The notes under the pieces were generated by a model that had not been told where the DNA came from, did not search any database, and saw only the letters and a list, made by a program, of their open reading frames with translations. Both the position numbers and the translations under genes were made by a program. Source: Stutzerimonas stutzeri (lineage in GTDB: Bacteria; Pseudomonadota; Gammaproteobacteria; Pseudomonadales; Pseudomonadaceae). From it: a DNA stretch of 64,000 bases. Location: contig DGLA01000008.1 in NCBI GenBank assembly GCA_002387205.1, positions 1-64,000 on the forward strand. Reading direction: 5' to 3'. Positions 7,991-16,078 of the stretch are shown piece after piece. The stretch's first letter is position 1. Every line of letters starts with the position of its first letter.

Positions 7991-8779
7991 ATGAGAGTCT
8001 GGGCTGTAGCCAATCAGAAAGGGGGGGTGGGGAAAACCACAACCTCCGTTGCCCTTGCCGGTTTGCTGGCCGATTCCGGCAAGCGGGTCGTGGTGCTTGA
8101 TCTCGATCCTCACGGATCGATGACCAGTTATTTCGGTCATGATCCCGATAACATCGACAGAAGTGTCTTCGATCTCTTCCAGCACCAGGGATCGGTGCCC
8201 GAAGGATTGCCCTGGCAGTTGCTGCAACCGACCAGCCATGAGCGCATATCGCTTCTGCCGTCCAGTACCGTGCTGGCAACACTGGAGCGGCAGTCTCCGG
8301 GGCAGAACGGCCTGGGCCTGGTGATTGCCAAGAGCCTGTCTCAGCTCTGGCAGGACTTCGACTACGCCGTCATCGACAGTCCGCCTTTGCTTGGTGTGCT
8401 GATGGTCAATGCATTGGCCGCCAGCCAGCAGCTGATCATTCCGGTACAGACCGAGTTTCTTGCCCTTAAGGGTCTGGAACGGATGGTGAGCACGCTGTCC
8501 ATGATCAACCGCTCACGCAGACAGGCGCTGCCCTACATCATCGTCCCGACCATGTTCGACCGGCGCACCCAGGCGTCGATGAACACTCTCAAGGTGTTGC
8601 GCAACGGATACCAGGCCAACCTCTGGCAGGCCTTCATTCCCATCGATACGCGCCTGCGCGATGCAAGCCTCGCGGGGACAGTGCCGTCCCGTTACGATGC
8701 CAACAGCCGTGCTGTTCTCGCCTACCGCGCCTTGCTCAAGGCGGTACTGGCGTCCCAGGCATCGCCAGAGGTGGCCTGA
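7991..8779 (+). CDS. parC: ParA/MinD-family ATPase ParC, polar positioning of the chemotaxis array
   Basis: The 262-residue ParA-type ATPase has the deviant Walker A motif KGGVGKTTT (residues 10-18) and ends the switch segment with VLDLDPHGSM. YAVIDSPPLLGVLM is the Walker B region. It sits between motD and a CheW-domain protein, exactly where Pseudomonas and Vibrio carry ParC. ParC forms a polar landmark that, through ParP, recruits chemosensory arrays to the old pole and ensures inheritance at division. It is a chromosomal positioning ATPase, not a plasmid partition protein. GGAAGACGAG precedes the ATG. Confidence 0.88.
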   Translation: MRVWAVANQKGGVGKTTTSVALAGLLADSGKRVVVLDLDPHGSMTSYFGHDPDNIDRSVFDLFQHQGSVPEGLPWQLLQPTSHERISLLPSSTVLATLERQSPGQNGLGLVIAKSLSQLWQDFDYAVIDSPPLLGVLMVNALAASQQLIIPVQTEFLALKGLERMVSTLSMINRSRRQALPYIIVPTMFDRRTQASMNTLKVLRNGYQANLWQAFIPIDTRLRDASLAGTVPSRYDANSRAVLAYRALLKAVLASQASPEVA

Positions 8780-8868
8780 ATGTCGACGACGTACGGGCGT
8801 ACTGACCATTCAAGTTCGTCGCTGTTGCGGCCGATAGCCTGTCCAGTGGGTTCGCACGAGTTGGGATC

Positions 8869-9684
8869 ATGAGCCGTACCGTTCTAAAAGAAAGCCGATC
8901 GCAACAGACGCTGCAGTCGTATCTCGACGCGCTCTTGCAGGATGCCGTCATGGAGCTGACCGAATCGGTCAGCCTCGATGAATTCCAGGCCGCTGTGCTC
9001 GAAGAACAACTGCGCGACACCCAGCGCGTTGTTCCGCTGCGTCAGGCCGAGCCAGCGGCTGTCGTCGTTCCAGTTGCTACACAGCCGCAAGCGCTGCTCG
9101 AGCTGGAGCCGGAGAAGCCGCCCATGCCGGCGGTGCGCGTCGAACCTGTGGCGCACCTGGAAACTCCCAGTCAGTCGGCTGGTGGCCCACTGCGGCAAAA
9201 GGCTGATCAGCCGGCGTGGGGCGAGGAGCCCTTCGAGTGTCTGCTCTTCGACGTGGCCGGGCTCACGCTGGCGGTCCCCCTGGTTAGCCTCGGTTCCATT
9301 TATCCGCTTGACGGCCAGGAGCTGACTCCGCTGTTCGGTCAGCCCGACTGGTTCCTCGGTATCCTGCCGTGCCAGGCTGGCAATCTGAAGGTGCTGGATA
9401 CGGCGCGGTGGGTCATGGCGGACCGTTACCGGGACGATTTTCGCGAAGGCCTGCAGTACGTGATCTCGGTGCAGGGGTATGAATGGGGTTTGGCGGTGCA
9501 TCAGGTCAGCCGCTCGATTCGTCTGGATCCGCGAGAAGTGAAATGGCGCTCGCAACGCACCCAGCGGCCATGGCTGGCTGGGACAGTGATTGACCATATG
9601 TGCGCGCTGCTGGATGTCACGGCCTTGGCAGAGCTGATTGCAAGTGGCGCGACACGGCACCTCAAGGGCGTGCCGTCTTACTGA
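8869..9684 (+). CDS. parP: ParP, CheW-domain adaptor between ParC and the chemotaxis array
   Basis: The 271-residue protein has a variable, Glu/Pro-rich N-terminal half and a C-terminal CheW-like domain (about 115-265). That domain carries FECLLFDVAGLTLAVPLVSLGSIY and PDWFLGILPCQAGNLKVLDTARWVM. In Vibrio, ParP uses this domain to insert into arrays through CheA and MCP contacts, while its N-terminal part binds ParC. The adjacent ParC ATPase and the downstream true CheW support this reading. The gap to parC is 89 bases. Confidence 0.85.
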   Translation: MSRTVLKESRSQQTLQSYLDALLQDAVMELTESVSLDEFQAAVLEEQLRDTQRVVPLRQAEPAAVVVPVATQPQALLELEPEKPPMPAVRVEPVAHLETPSQSAGGPLRQKADQPAWGEEPFECLLFDVAGLTLAVPLVSLGSIYPLDGQELTPLFGQPDWFLGILPCQAGNLKVLDTARWVMADRYRDDFREGLQYVISVQGYEWGLAVHQVSRSIRLDPREVKWRSQRTQRPWLAGTVIDHMCALLDVTALAELIASGATRHLKGVPSY

Positions 9685-9766
9685 GTTAATAAAACCTCGG
9701 CCGTCTATGTGCGGCCGAGCAAACGATAGAATCGACCGTCATTGCGGTGTTTTGAGAGGTGGGGCT

Positions 9767-10246
9767 ATGAAGATGACTTCCGCACAGGGTTCCGATGATC
9801 CGGTCCTGCAATGGGTGACCTTCCGTCTGGATAACGAGACCTATGGCATCAATGTCATGCAGGTACAGGAAGTGTTGCGCTATACCGAAATTGCGCCAGT
9901 GCCGGGTGCGCCGAGTTATGTGCTGGGTATCATCAACCTGCGCGGCAATGTCGTCACGGTGATCGATACGCGTCAGCGCTTCGGCCTCGAAACCGCGCCT
10001 GTCTCGGACAACACCCGTATCGTCATTATCGAGGCAGACCGCCAGGTGATCGGTATTCTGGTCGACAGCGTGGCCGAGGTCGTGTACCTGCGCCAGTCCG
10101 AGATCGAAACCGCGCCGAACGTGGGCAACGATGAATCTGCAAAATTCATCCAGGGCGTATGCAACAAGAACAACGAGCTGCTGATCCTGGTCGAACTCGA
10201 CAAGATGATGAGCGAAGAAGAATGGGCGGAGCTTGAGAGCATCTGA
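9767..10246 (+). CDS. cheW: Chemotaxis coupling protein CheW
   Basis: This single CheW domain of 159 residues couples CheA to chemoreceptors. VLQWVTFRLDNETYGINVMQVQEVLRY and GIINLRGNVVTVIDTRQRFG (each the standard CheW signature region) are intact, and the end MSEEEWAELESI matches Pseudomonas CheW. The open frame extends upstream into parP, but the ATG at 9767 is preceded by GAGAGGTGG and fits the family start. It lies 82 bases after parP; an inverted repeat (9696-9703 with 9712-9719) in that gap has no T-tract in this direction. Confidence 0.97.
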   Translation: MKMTSAQGSDDPVLQWVTFRLDNETYGINVMQVQEVLRYTEIAPVPGAPSYVLGIINLRGNVVTVIDTRQRFGLETAPVSDNTRIVIIEADRQVIGILVDSVAEVVYLRQSEIETAPNVGNDESAKFIQGVCNKNNELLILVELDKMMSEEEWAELESI

Positions 10247-10249
10247 TAC

Positions 10250-10666
10250 ATGCTGATTGAGTCGCTGGTCGCATCGATCGTCCTGCTTGCCCTGTGCTGC
10301 TTCGCATTGCTGGGGTTCTGCATATGGCTGTACAAACGCCAGGCTGCCCAGGCGGAGCTGCAGGCGCGCAGCGATGCGATCCGTGACAAGCGAATCAAGG
10401 ACCTGACCGGTCGCCTGGAAACCTTTCTCGAAGGCAATATGCGCATGGGGCAGGAGCTTCATGAGCTGTCCCGGACGGTCGCGCCATTGCCGGACAAGCT
10501 CACCCAGCTTGAGCAGCGCGACATCAACAACTTCTCGTTCACCCAGGCCGCAAAACTGGTTGGAATGGGCGCCAGTGTCGATGACCTGACTCAATCCTGC
10601 GGTTTGTCCCAGTCTGAAGCCGAGCTGATGAGCAAGCTGCATCAGGCCGGGCGCAAGCCGGGCTAG
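10250..10666 (+). CDS. DUF2802 membrane-anchored protein
   Basis: The 138-residue protein has one N-terminal membrane helix (about 5-25, SLVASIVLLALCCFALLGFCIWLY). A charged, coiled-coil-like segment (about 30-85) and a C-terminal helix-turn-helix-like part (INNFSFTQAAKLVGMGASVDDL, then CGLSQSEAELM) follow. It starts 3 bases after cheW, and a gene of this type regularly closes the chemotaxis operon in Pseudomonas. The C-terminal arrangement resembles the DUF2802 family. No function is established; the position suggests a link to motility. Confidence 0.8.
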   Translation: MLIESLVASIVLLALCCFALLGFCIWLYKRQAAQAELQARSDAIRDKRIKDLTGRLETFLEGNMRMGQELHELSRTVAPLPDKLTQLEQRDINNFSFTQAAKLVGMGASVDDLTQSCGLSQSEAELMSKLHQAGRKPG

Positions 10667-10820
10667 GTGTTTTTCGTCTCTCCCTGTAGCGGGCTCGTAC
10701 CGACCTGCGGCACGGGTCGGCGGGGAACGATGTAACCGATGCTTCCTCCAAAGATGAACAACGCTGGGGCCCTCTTATGGTTGCTGGCTTGTTCTCAGGC
10801 CTTGCGCCGAGGAGGGTGTG

Positions 10821-11264
10821 ATGCTGCGCATTCTGCTGTGCTGTCTGCTTTCGATCGGTCCGCTCATGGCCGCGGCTGAGGAGGCACCTGACGGGGTCGC
10901 CGGCGCGATGACCGTCAATGTGTTCCAGGCAAAACGGTTGCACGAGTTGGGCGCGGTGTTCGTCGATGTGCGCCCGGGGCGCGAATGGGCCTGGGGGCAT
11001 GTTGCAGGCGCCGTGCATCTTGAGCTCGCGCGCGAGTTTCTGGGTTTGTCTCATCCCCAGTGGCCGCGGGCCGTGCCGCTTGTGGTCTATTGCGACAGCG
11101 ATGTTTGCCCTGCCAGCGCCGAAGCTGTTCGGTTGGCGGTTGGGTGGGGGTATCAGCAGGTCTTCTATTTCCGTCAGGGGTATTTCGCCTGGCTGCTACA
11201 GGACTTTCCTCTCGAAAAAGGCAGCATTTCGAGAGTCTCTACGCTCAGTGCTCAGGTCCCTTGA
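10821..11264 (+). CDS. Exported rhodanese-like protein
   Basis: The 147-residue product starts with a signal peptide (LRILLCCLLSIGPLMAAAEE). A rhodanese fold follows: VFVDVRPGREWAWGHVAGA, then the putative active loop VVYCDSDVCPASAEA with a Cys at the catalytic position, and VFYFRQGYFAWL. The loop is Asp-rich rather than the basic loop of typical sulfurtransferases, so substrate and activity are uncertain. The ATG at 10821 was preferred over the overlapping GTG at 10818. The last 20 bases overlap the 3' end of the convergent flhB-like gene. Confidence 0.75.
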   Translation: MLRILLCCLLSIGPLMAAAEEAPDGVAGAMTVNVFQAKRLHELGAVFVDVRPGREWAWGHVAGAVHLELAREFLGLSHPQWPRAVPLVVYCDSDVCPASAEAVRLAVGWGYQQVFYFRQGYFAWLLQDFPLEKGSISRVSTLSAQVP

Positions 11265-11568
11265 GCAACGCTGTGTTCGGTGCTGACTGCTGCTTGTCTG
11301 CGCATGACGGGTGCTTGCCTTTCAGGTACCAGGCAAATGCGATGATTTCTGCAATCGTGCGATAGAGCGCTTCTGGGATGGCGTCGCCCAGTTCCAGGCG
11401 GGCCAGCAGCCTCACCAGTTCGGCATTTTCGTATATCGGTACCTCATGCTCCCGCGCAATGGCCAAGATGGTCTCTGCCAGTTCGTCGTCGCCCTTGGCG
11501 GACAGCGTGGGCGTGTTCACGCCGTCATAGGTGAGCGCAATGGCTTGGCGCGGGCCGCTGATGGTCAT
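11245..11568 (-). CDS. Stand-alone FlhB C-terminal-domain protein (EscU/YscU/FlhB family)
   Basis: This protein of 107 residues corresponds to the cytoplasmic C-terminal fragment of FlhB, the export-gate switch. It carries AIALTYDGVNTPTLSAKGDDELAETI and EHEVPIYENAELVRLLARLELGDAIPEALY, the part that lies after the NPTH autocleavage site. The membrane domain and the NPTH motif are absent, so it begins roughly where cleaved FlhB-CC would. Its ATG overlaps the stop of the FliK-like gene (ATGA), so the two are coupled. In other bacteria such pieces (sometimes called FlhX) can partly replace the FlhB fragment in FliK-dependent substrate switching. Confidence 0.85.
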   Translation of the reverse strand: MTISGPRQAIALTYDGVNTPTLSAKGDDELAETILAIAREHEVPIYENAELVRLLARLELGDAIPEALYRTIAEIIAFAWYLKGKHPSCADKQQSAPNTALLKGPEH

Positions 11569-13088
11569 GCGGTTTCGTCCACGAAACGGTGGTCCACGGC
11601 GGTACGAGGTCCCTGGGGCGGGGTGCCTTGCCGGCACGCCAGGTCCGCCACGTTCAGTCCGGCTGAGGCCAGCCGGTTGCGAAGATAGTCCAGCTCCGCC
11701 GTGATCAGATTGGCCGTTTGACCTTGCTCGGCCCAGATCTGGCCTGACAGGCTGCCCCGCAACAGCTGGGCCTGCACCTGCAGCGCACCGAGTGGCGCGA
11801 CGTCGAAGGCCAGTTCGACCTTCCAGAGCGTTTCCGGCTTTTCCTTGCGGTTGTGCTGGGGTTCGTCTTCGCGCTGCAGCTTGACCTGCAGCGGCACGAT
11901 ATCGCGATGGTCACGCATCGGCACTTCGATTTGCCAGGTGGTGACCTGTGTGCCATCCGGGTTGGTCTGTGTGTGTGCAAGGCTGGCCAGCTGGTGCGTC
12001 TGGAGCCGTGACACCGCGGCTGCCGCCAGCTTGAGAAGAGTCTCCAGATCCGCTTCTTCATCATTGTTTGGCGTTAACCGACTCGGCAATGGAAAGCTTT
12101 GCGCCATTTGCCGGGCGCTTGGCTGGCCGAGGGCGCCCAAGGCGTTGCGGGCGAAAGCAGGCAGGGCCTGGCCCAGCATGGCGCCGGCCTGCGCGGTGCC
12201 CAGGGGGTTTCCTCCGGGCAATCCCGGCAATTGCGCGACCAGGCGCAAAAGGGCGGCTTTCATGTCGGTCTGCAGATTATCGGTTTCGCCGCTAAGCAGG
12301 CTGCCTTCCAGAAATACGCCACTCCTGGCCAAGGCCTGGGCCAGCGTCTTGGCGTCGCCCAGCTGCTGCATCTCGGGCACCATGCCCAGCAGACGTTCTG
12401 CGGCCCCGCGGAGCTGCTCCGGCAGGGCATTGCTGGACCGGAGTGCGCCGAGCAAACCCTCTATCGAACCCTGGCGGCTGCCTTGTGCTGTCAGTTGCCG
12501 ATCGAGTTCCAGCTGGTCCAGGCGCCCGCTCAACGGCAGGAACGCCAGCGACTGATCCCCCTGGACCCGGGCGGTTATCAGGCTGCCCGGCACCAGGGGT
12601 CGCGTGGACTCGATCATCAGCTTCTGTCCTGCCAGTGGCGGATTGAGCAGGCTGATCACCGCCTTGAACAGGGGTTGGCCGTCCTGTTCGACCGGCTGGC
12701 TGCTGGTCACTTTGCCCTGAATGACCGTGCCCAGAGGCAGCTGGCCGAGATCGATGCTGCTCATGGGTTGACGGTTGCCTGGCTGCAGCACAGCCATCAG
12801 CCGTGTGTCCGAGGCGGCCGTGACCACCATGACCGCGCCCGGTATTGCCGCTTTCGTGCTGCTGGTCTCGAGAGTAGCCTGGCGGCCATTGTTCAAGGTC
12901 AAGCGCAAGGTCATCTGGAAGTTCTGCAATGCTTCCTTGATAGCCATGACCTCGGCCTCGGCGCTTTCCCCGGCCAGCAGAAGCCCCTGCATGGGCTGCA
13001 GTAATTTCAAGGCCATCTCCGCGTTTGACACGACGGGGCGCGAAGCGGCTGAAGGCGGGATCACTCCGGTGCTCTTGATCTCGGTCAT
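11565..13088 (-). CDS. FliK-like flagellar hook-length control domain protein
   Basis: The 507-residue protein has a low-complexity, Gln/Leu/Ala-rich N-terminal two thirds and a C-terminal FliK (Flg_hook) domain at about 375-480. The core of that domain is LWKVELAFDVAPLGALQVQAQL followed by LLRGSLSGQIWAEQ and TANLITAELDYLRNRLASAGL. FliK measures hook length and touches the FlhB C-terminal domain to switch export substrate. The gene is coupled to a small FlhB C-terminal-like gene, which supports a shared role. The main fliK normally lies elsewhere in Pseudomonas, so this is probably a paralogue. It is transcribed divergently from ccmA. Confidence 0.82.
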   Translation of the reverse strand: MTEIKSTGVIPPSAASRPVVSNAEMALKLLQPMQGLLLAGESAEAEVMAIKEALQNFQMTLRLTLNNGRQATLETSSTKAAIPGAVMVVTAASDTRLMAVLQPGNRQPMSSIDLGQLPLGTVIQGKVTSSQPVEQDGQPLFKAVISLLNPPLAGQKLMIESTRPLVPGSLITARVQGDQSLAFLPLSGRLDQLELDRQLTAQGSRQGSIEGLLGALRSSNALPEQLRGAAERLLGMVPEMQQLGDAKTLAQALARSGVFLEGSLLSGETDNLQTDMKAALLRLVAQLPGLPGGNPLGTAQAGAMLGQALPAFARNALGALGQPSARQMAQSFPLPSRLTPNNDEEADLETLLKLAAAAVSRLQTHQLASLAHTQTNPDGTQVTTWQIEVPMRDHRDIVPLQVKLQREDEPQHNRKEKPETLWKVELAFDVAPLGALQVQAQLLRGSLSGQIWAEQGQTANLITAELDYLRNRLASAGLNVADLACRQGTPPQGPRTAVDHRFVDETA

Positions 13089-13129
13089 GGTTACTCAAAT
13101 GCTCTTACAACCTTTCGCCTCTATGGCCT

Positions 13130-13156
13130 TTGGCACCTGGGCTCGCCATGTATAAT
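13130..13156 (+). promoter_or_regulatory. Candidate sigma-70 promoter for the ccm operon
   Basis: TTGGCA (13130-13135) and a perfect TATAAT (13151-13156) are separated by 15 bases, slightly short of the ideal 17. The TATAAT lies 66 bases before the ccmA GTG, in the 133-base gap between the divergent fliK-like gene and ccmA. Confidence 0.5.
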
Positions 13157-13221
13157 TCCGGCCGCCCGGCGCGCCGTCCAGTTTAGCGGCTGCGCTCCTA
13201 CCATCTTGAGGTGCGTCCCGC

Positions 13222-13857
13222 GTGTCCAGTCCCTTTCTAGAAGCTGTTGCGCTGTCCTGTGAACGGGATTGGCGCCTGTTGTTCGAGAGGTTAGACCTGC
13301 GAATCACAAAAGGGGAAATGTTGCAGATCGCCGGCCCCAATGGCAGCGGCAAAACCAGCCTGCTGCGGCTGCTTTCAGGCCTGATGCAGCCGACGGCAGG
13401 CACGGTTCTGCTCAACGGCGAGCCCCTGGATAGCCAGCGTGGCGAGCTGGCGCGAAACCTGTTGTGGATCGGCCATGCCGCGGGCATCAAGGGGTTGCTC
13501 AGTCCGGAGGAGAATCTCAGCTGGCTATGCGCGCTGCATCAGCCTGCGAGCCGTGGCGCTATCTGGCAAGCGCTCGAGGCCGTCGGTCTGCGCGGTTTTG
13601 AAGATGTTCCGTGCCATACGCTGTCTGCAGGCCAACAGCGGCGTGTCGGTTTGGCGCGTCTTTACCTGTCTGCGCCACCGCTGTGGATTCTTGATGAGCC
13701 GTTCACGGCACTCGACAAGCATGGCGTAGCGCAACTGGAGCGTCACCTGGCGCGCCACTGCGAGCAGGGTGGCATGGTCGTGCTGACCACTCATCATTCG
13801 CTTGCAGAAATGCCGGTGGGCTACCGCGAGATCGACCTTGGGCAGCAGGCAGCATGA
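13222..13857 (+). CDS. ccmA: Heme-export ABC ATPase CcmA
   Basis: The 211-residue ABC ATPase shows Walker A GPNGSGKTSL, signature LSAGQQRRVGLARL, Walker B LWILDEPF and the H-loop in TTHHSL. With CcmB, CcmC and CcmD it forms the complex that releases holo-CcmE (heme chaperone) in System I cytochrome c maturation. GTG is the likely start (SSPFLEAVALSCERDW). It is the first gene of a nine-gene ccm operon, and ccmB overlaps its stop by four bases (ATGA). Confidence 0.96.
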   Translation: MSSPFLEAVALSCERDWRLLFERLDLRITKGEMLQIAGPNGSGKTSLLRLLSGLMQPTAGTVLLNGEPLDSQRGELARNLLWIGHAAGIKGLLSPEENLSWLCALHQPASRGAIWQALEAVGLRGFEDVPCHTLSAGQQRRVGLARLYLSAPPLWILDEPFTALDKHGVAQLERHLARHCEQGGMVVLTTHHSLAEMPVGYREIDLGQQAA

Positions 13858-14525
13858 GCAACGTCTTTTCCTTGTTGCTGGCTCGGGAAACCCGCTTGCT
13901 GTTCCGTCGGCCGGCCGAGCTGGCCAACCCGCTGGTGTTCTTTGCCATTGTCATTGCCCTGTTCCCCTTGGCGGTTGGTCCCGAATCGCAATTGCTACAA
14001 ACGATTTCCCCTGGATTGATCTGGGTTGCAGCGCTGTTGGCCGTGCTGCTCTCGCTGGACGGGCTGTTCCGCAGCGATTTCGAGGATGGTTCACTCGAGC
14101 AGTGGGTCGTTTCGCCGCACCCCTTGCCGCTTCTGGTGCTCGCCAAAGTGCTGGCACACTGGGCCTTTTCCGGACTGGCGCTGGTCTTGCTGGCGCCGCT
14201 TCTGGGCCTGATGCTGGGCATGCCGATGCGGGCGTTGCCGGTGCTGCTGGCATCGCTGTTGCTCGGCACGCCGGTGCTCAGCTTGCTAGGGGCAGTGGGC
14301 GCGGCGTTGACAGTCGGGCTCAAGCGCGGTGGCCTGCTCTTGGCGCTGCTTATCCTGCCGCTCTACATTCCGGTTCTTATTCTTGGCAGCGGGGCGCTAC
14401 AGGCAGCTTTGCAGGGCTTGCCTGCAGCCGGTCATCTGCTTTGGCTTTCCAGCCTGACTGCGCTAGCGGTTACCCTGACACCTTTTGCAATAGCGGCCGG
14501 CCTGAAAATCAGTGTCGGCGAATGA
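13854..14525 (+). CDS. ccmB: Heme-export ABC permease CcmB
   Basis: The 223-residue integral membrane protein has six predicted hydrophobic segments. It begins SNVFSLLLARETRLLFRRPAE, as usual for CcmB, and contains LSLDGLFRSDFEDGSLEQW, a conserved cytoplasmic loop. It pairs with CcmA. A 154-base gap before ccmC is the only sizeable break in the front part of the operon and holds no convincing gene. Confidence 0.95.
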   Translation: MSNVFSLLLARETRLLFRRPAELANPLVFFAIVIALFPLAVGPESQLLQTISPGLIWVAALLAVLLSLDGLFRSDFEDGSLEQWVVSPHPLPLLVLAKVLAHWAFSGLALVLLAPLLGLMLGMPMRALPVLLASLLLGTPVLSLLGAVGAALTVGLKRGGLLLALLILPLYIPVLILGSGALQAALQGLPAAGHLLWLSSLTALAVTLTPFAIAAGLKISVGE

Positions 14526-14679
14526 TGGATTGCACGATGGCCTTACCAGACAGCATTACCCGTAGCGCCCACCCGAGACGGGCGGCGATGGCAATGACGG
14601 AATTAATGATTCCAGGCAAGTGGCTGCCGTCCGGTTTCGGCGCAGTATCGGCAGGCGTGACGCAACAGAGGCAGGGTCA

Positions 14680-15435
14680 ATGAACTGGACATGGTTCCAC
14701 AAGCTGGGTTCGCCCAAATGGTTCTACGAGATCAGCAACCGCTGGATGCCCTGGCTGGCGTGGGCAGCATTGCTGCTGATCGCCACGGGAACCGTCTGGG
14801 GGCTGGCCTTTGCTCCGCAGGACTACCAACAGGGCAACAGTTTCAGAATCATCTACATCCATGTCCCGGCAGCGTTCCTGGCGCAGTCCATCTACGTGAT
14901 GCTGGCGGTGGCTGGCGTGGTCGGGCTGGTCTGGAAGATGAAGCTTGCCGATGTCGCACTTCAGCAGGCGGCCCCTATCGGTGCCTGGATGACCTTTGTT
15001 GCGCTGCTGACCGGCGCCGTGTGGGGTAAGCCAACCTGGGGCGCCTGGTGGGTATGGGATGCCCGGCTTACCTCAATGCTCATCCTGCTGTTCCTGTACT
15101 TCGGCATCATTGCGCTCGGGCAGGCGATCAGTAATCGTGACAGCTCGGCCAAGGCCTGCGCCGTGTTGGCGATCGTCGGGGTCGTCAACATCCCGATCAT
15201 CAAGTATTCGGTGGAATGGTGGAACACGTTGCACCAGCCAGCGACCTTTACCGTGACGGAGAAACCGGCGATGCCGCCAGAGATGTGGCTGCCGCTGTTG
15301 GTCATGGTTCTAGGCTTCTATTGCTTCTTCACGCTTGTGCTGCTGATGCGCATGCGTCTGGAAGTGCTGCGTCGCGAGTCTCGCAGTAGCTGGGTCAAGG
15401 CTGAAATCAAGTCACTGGTGGGCAAAGCACCATGA
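14680..15435 (+). CDS. ccmC: Heme-handling protein CcmC
   Basis: The 251-residue protein has six membrane segments and the tryptophan-rich WWD motif WGAWWVWDARLT (about residues 113-124) flanked by conserved histidines. It loads heme onto the His of CcmE. The ATG at 14680 was chosen because MNWTWFHKLGSPKWFYEIS is the conserved N-terminus, although the frame is open further upstream. The stop overlaps the ccmD start (ATGA). Confidence 0.97.
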   Translation: MNWTWFHKLGSPKWFYEISNRWMPWLAWAALLLIATGTVWGLAFAPQDYQQGNSFRIIYIHVPAAFLAQSIYVMLAVAGVVGLVWKMKLADVALQQAAPIGAWMTFVALLTGAVWGKPTWGAWWVWDARLTSMLILLFLYFGIIALGQAISNRDSSAKACAVLAIVGVVNIPIIKYSVEWWNTLHQPATFTVTEKPAMPPEMWLPLLVMVLGFYCFFTLVLLMRMRLEVLRRESRSSWVKAEIKSLVGKAP

Positions 15436-15608
15436 ACTTCTCATCTTTTTCCGATTTCATCGCCATGGGCAGTCATGGTTTGTACGTCTGGACATCCTAT
15501 GGCATCAGCCTGGCGGTCCTGGTTCTCAATGTGGCGTTGCCTGTCCTGGCGCGCCGGCGATACCTGCAAGACGAGGCGCGTCGTCTGCGCCGGGAGGAAA
15601 TGAAGTGA
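15432..15608 (+). CDS. ccmD: Heme exporter small subunit CcmD
   Basis: The 58-residue protein has one membrane helix (about 18-38, YVWTSYGISLAVLVLNVALP) and a strongly basic C-terminal tail (ARRRYLQDEARRLRREEMK), the classic CcmD pattern. It overlaps ccmC by four bases at its start and ccmE by four bases at its end (GTGA). It stabilises the CcmABC-CcmE complex. Confidence 0.93.
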   Translation: MNFSSFSDFIAMGSHGLYVWTSYGISLAVLVLNVALPVLARRRYLQDEARRLRREEMK

Positions 15609-16078
15609 ATCCTGTGCGCAAGAAGCGTCTTTATATAGTGCTGGCCATCCTTGCGGGCGTCGGTGTTGCGGTGACGCTGGCACTGTCTGCCCTTCAGGAG
15701 AACATCAATCTCTTTTACACGCCGACGCAGATAGCGGCTGGCGAAGCGCCGGAAGGCACTCGCATCCGCGCAGGCGGGCTGGTCGAGATGGGCTCGGTGC
15801 AACGCAGCAACGACTCGCTTGGGGTGTCCTTCCGTGTTACGGACAACAATGAGACGGTAACCATTCGTTATCAGGGGATTCTTCCCGACCTGTTTCGGGA
15901 AGGGCAGGGGATCGTTGCACTGGGGCGGGTCAATGGCGAGGGTGTGCTCGTTGCCGACGAAGTACTGGCCAAGCACGACGAGAACTACATGCCACCGGAA
16001 GTCAGCCAGGCCCTGGAAAAGAGTGGGATGATGAAGCACTACGAAGGCGGCAAGAGGAGTATGCGCAATGATCCCTGA
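15605..16078 (+). CDS. ccmE: Periplasmic heme chaperone CcmE
   Basis: The 157-residue membrane-anchored OB-fold protein starts MNPVRKKRLYIVLAILAGVG (signal anchor). The heme-binding His is in VLAKHDENYMPPE (about residue 124) with the conserved Tyr four residues later. The core has NINLFYTPTQIAAGEAPEG and GILPDLFREGQG. The start is GTG and overlaps the ccmD stop. CcmE carries covalently bound heme to CcmF/H. Confidence 0.97.
   Translation: MNPVRKKRLYIVLAILAGVGVAVTLALSALQENINLFYTPTQIAAGEAPEGTRIRAGGLVEMGSVQRSNDSLGVSFRVTDNNETVTIRYQGILPDLFREGQGIVALGRVNGEGVLVADEVLAKHDENYMPPEVSQALEKSGMMKHYEGGKRSMRNDP

Noticed and set aside
7991..8779. Plasmid or integrated-element partition gene (ParA)
   Set aside because: The flagellar/chemotaxis context and the adjoining CheW-domain protein identify ParC of the polar array system.
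9696..9719. Inverted repeat CTCGGCCG/CGGCCGAG as terminator before cheW
   Set aside because: There is no T-tract on the coding strand; on the other strand a T-rich stretch follows, but no gene ends there.
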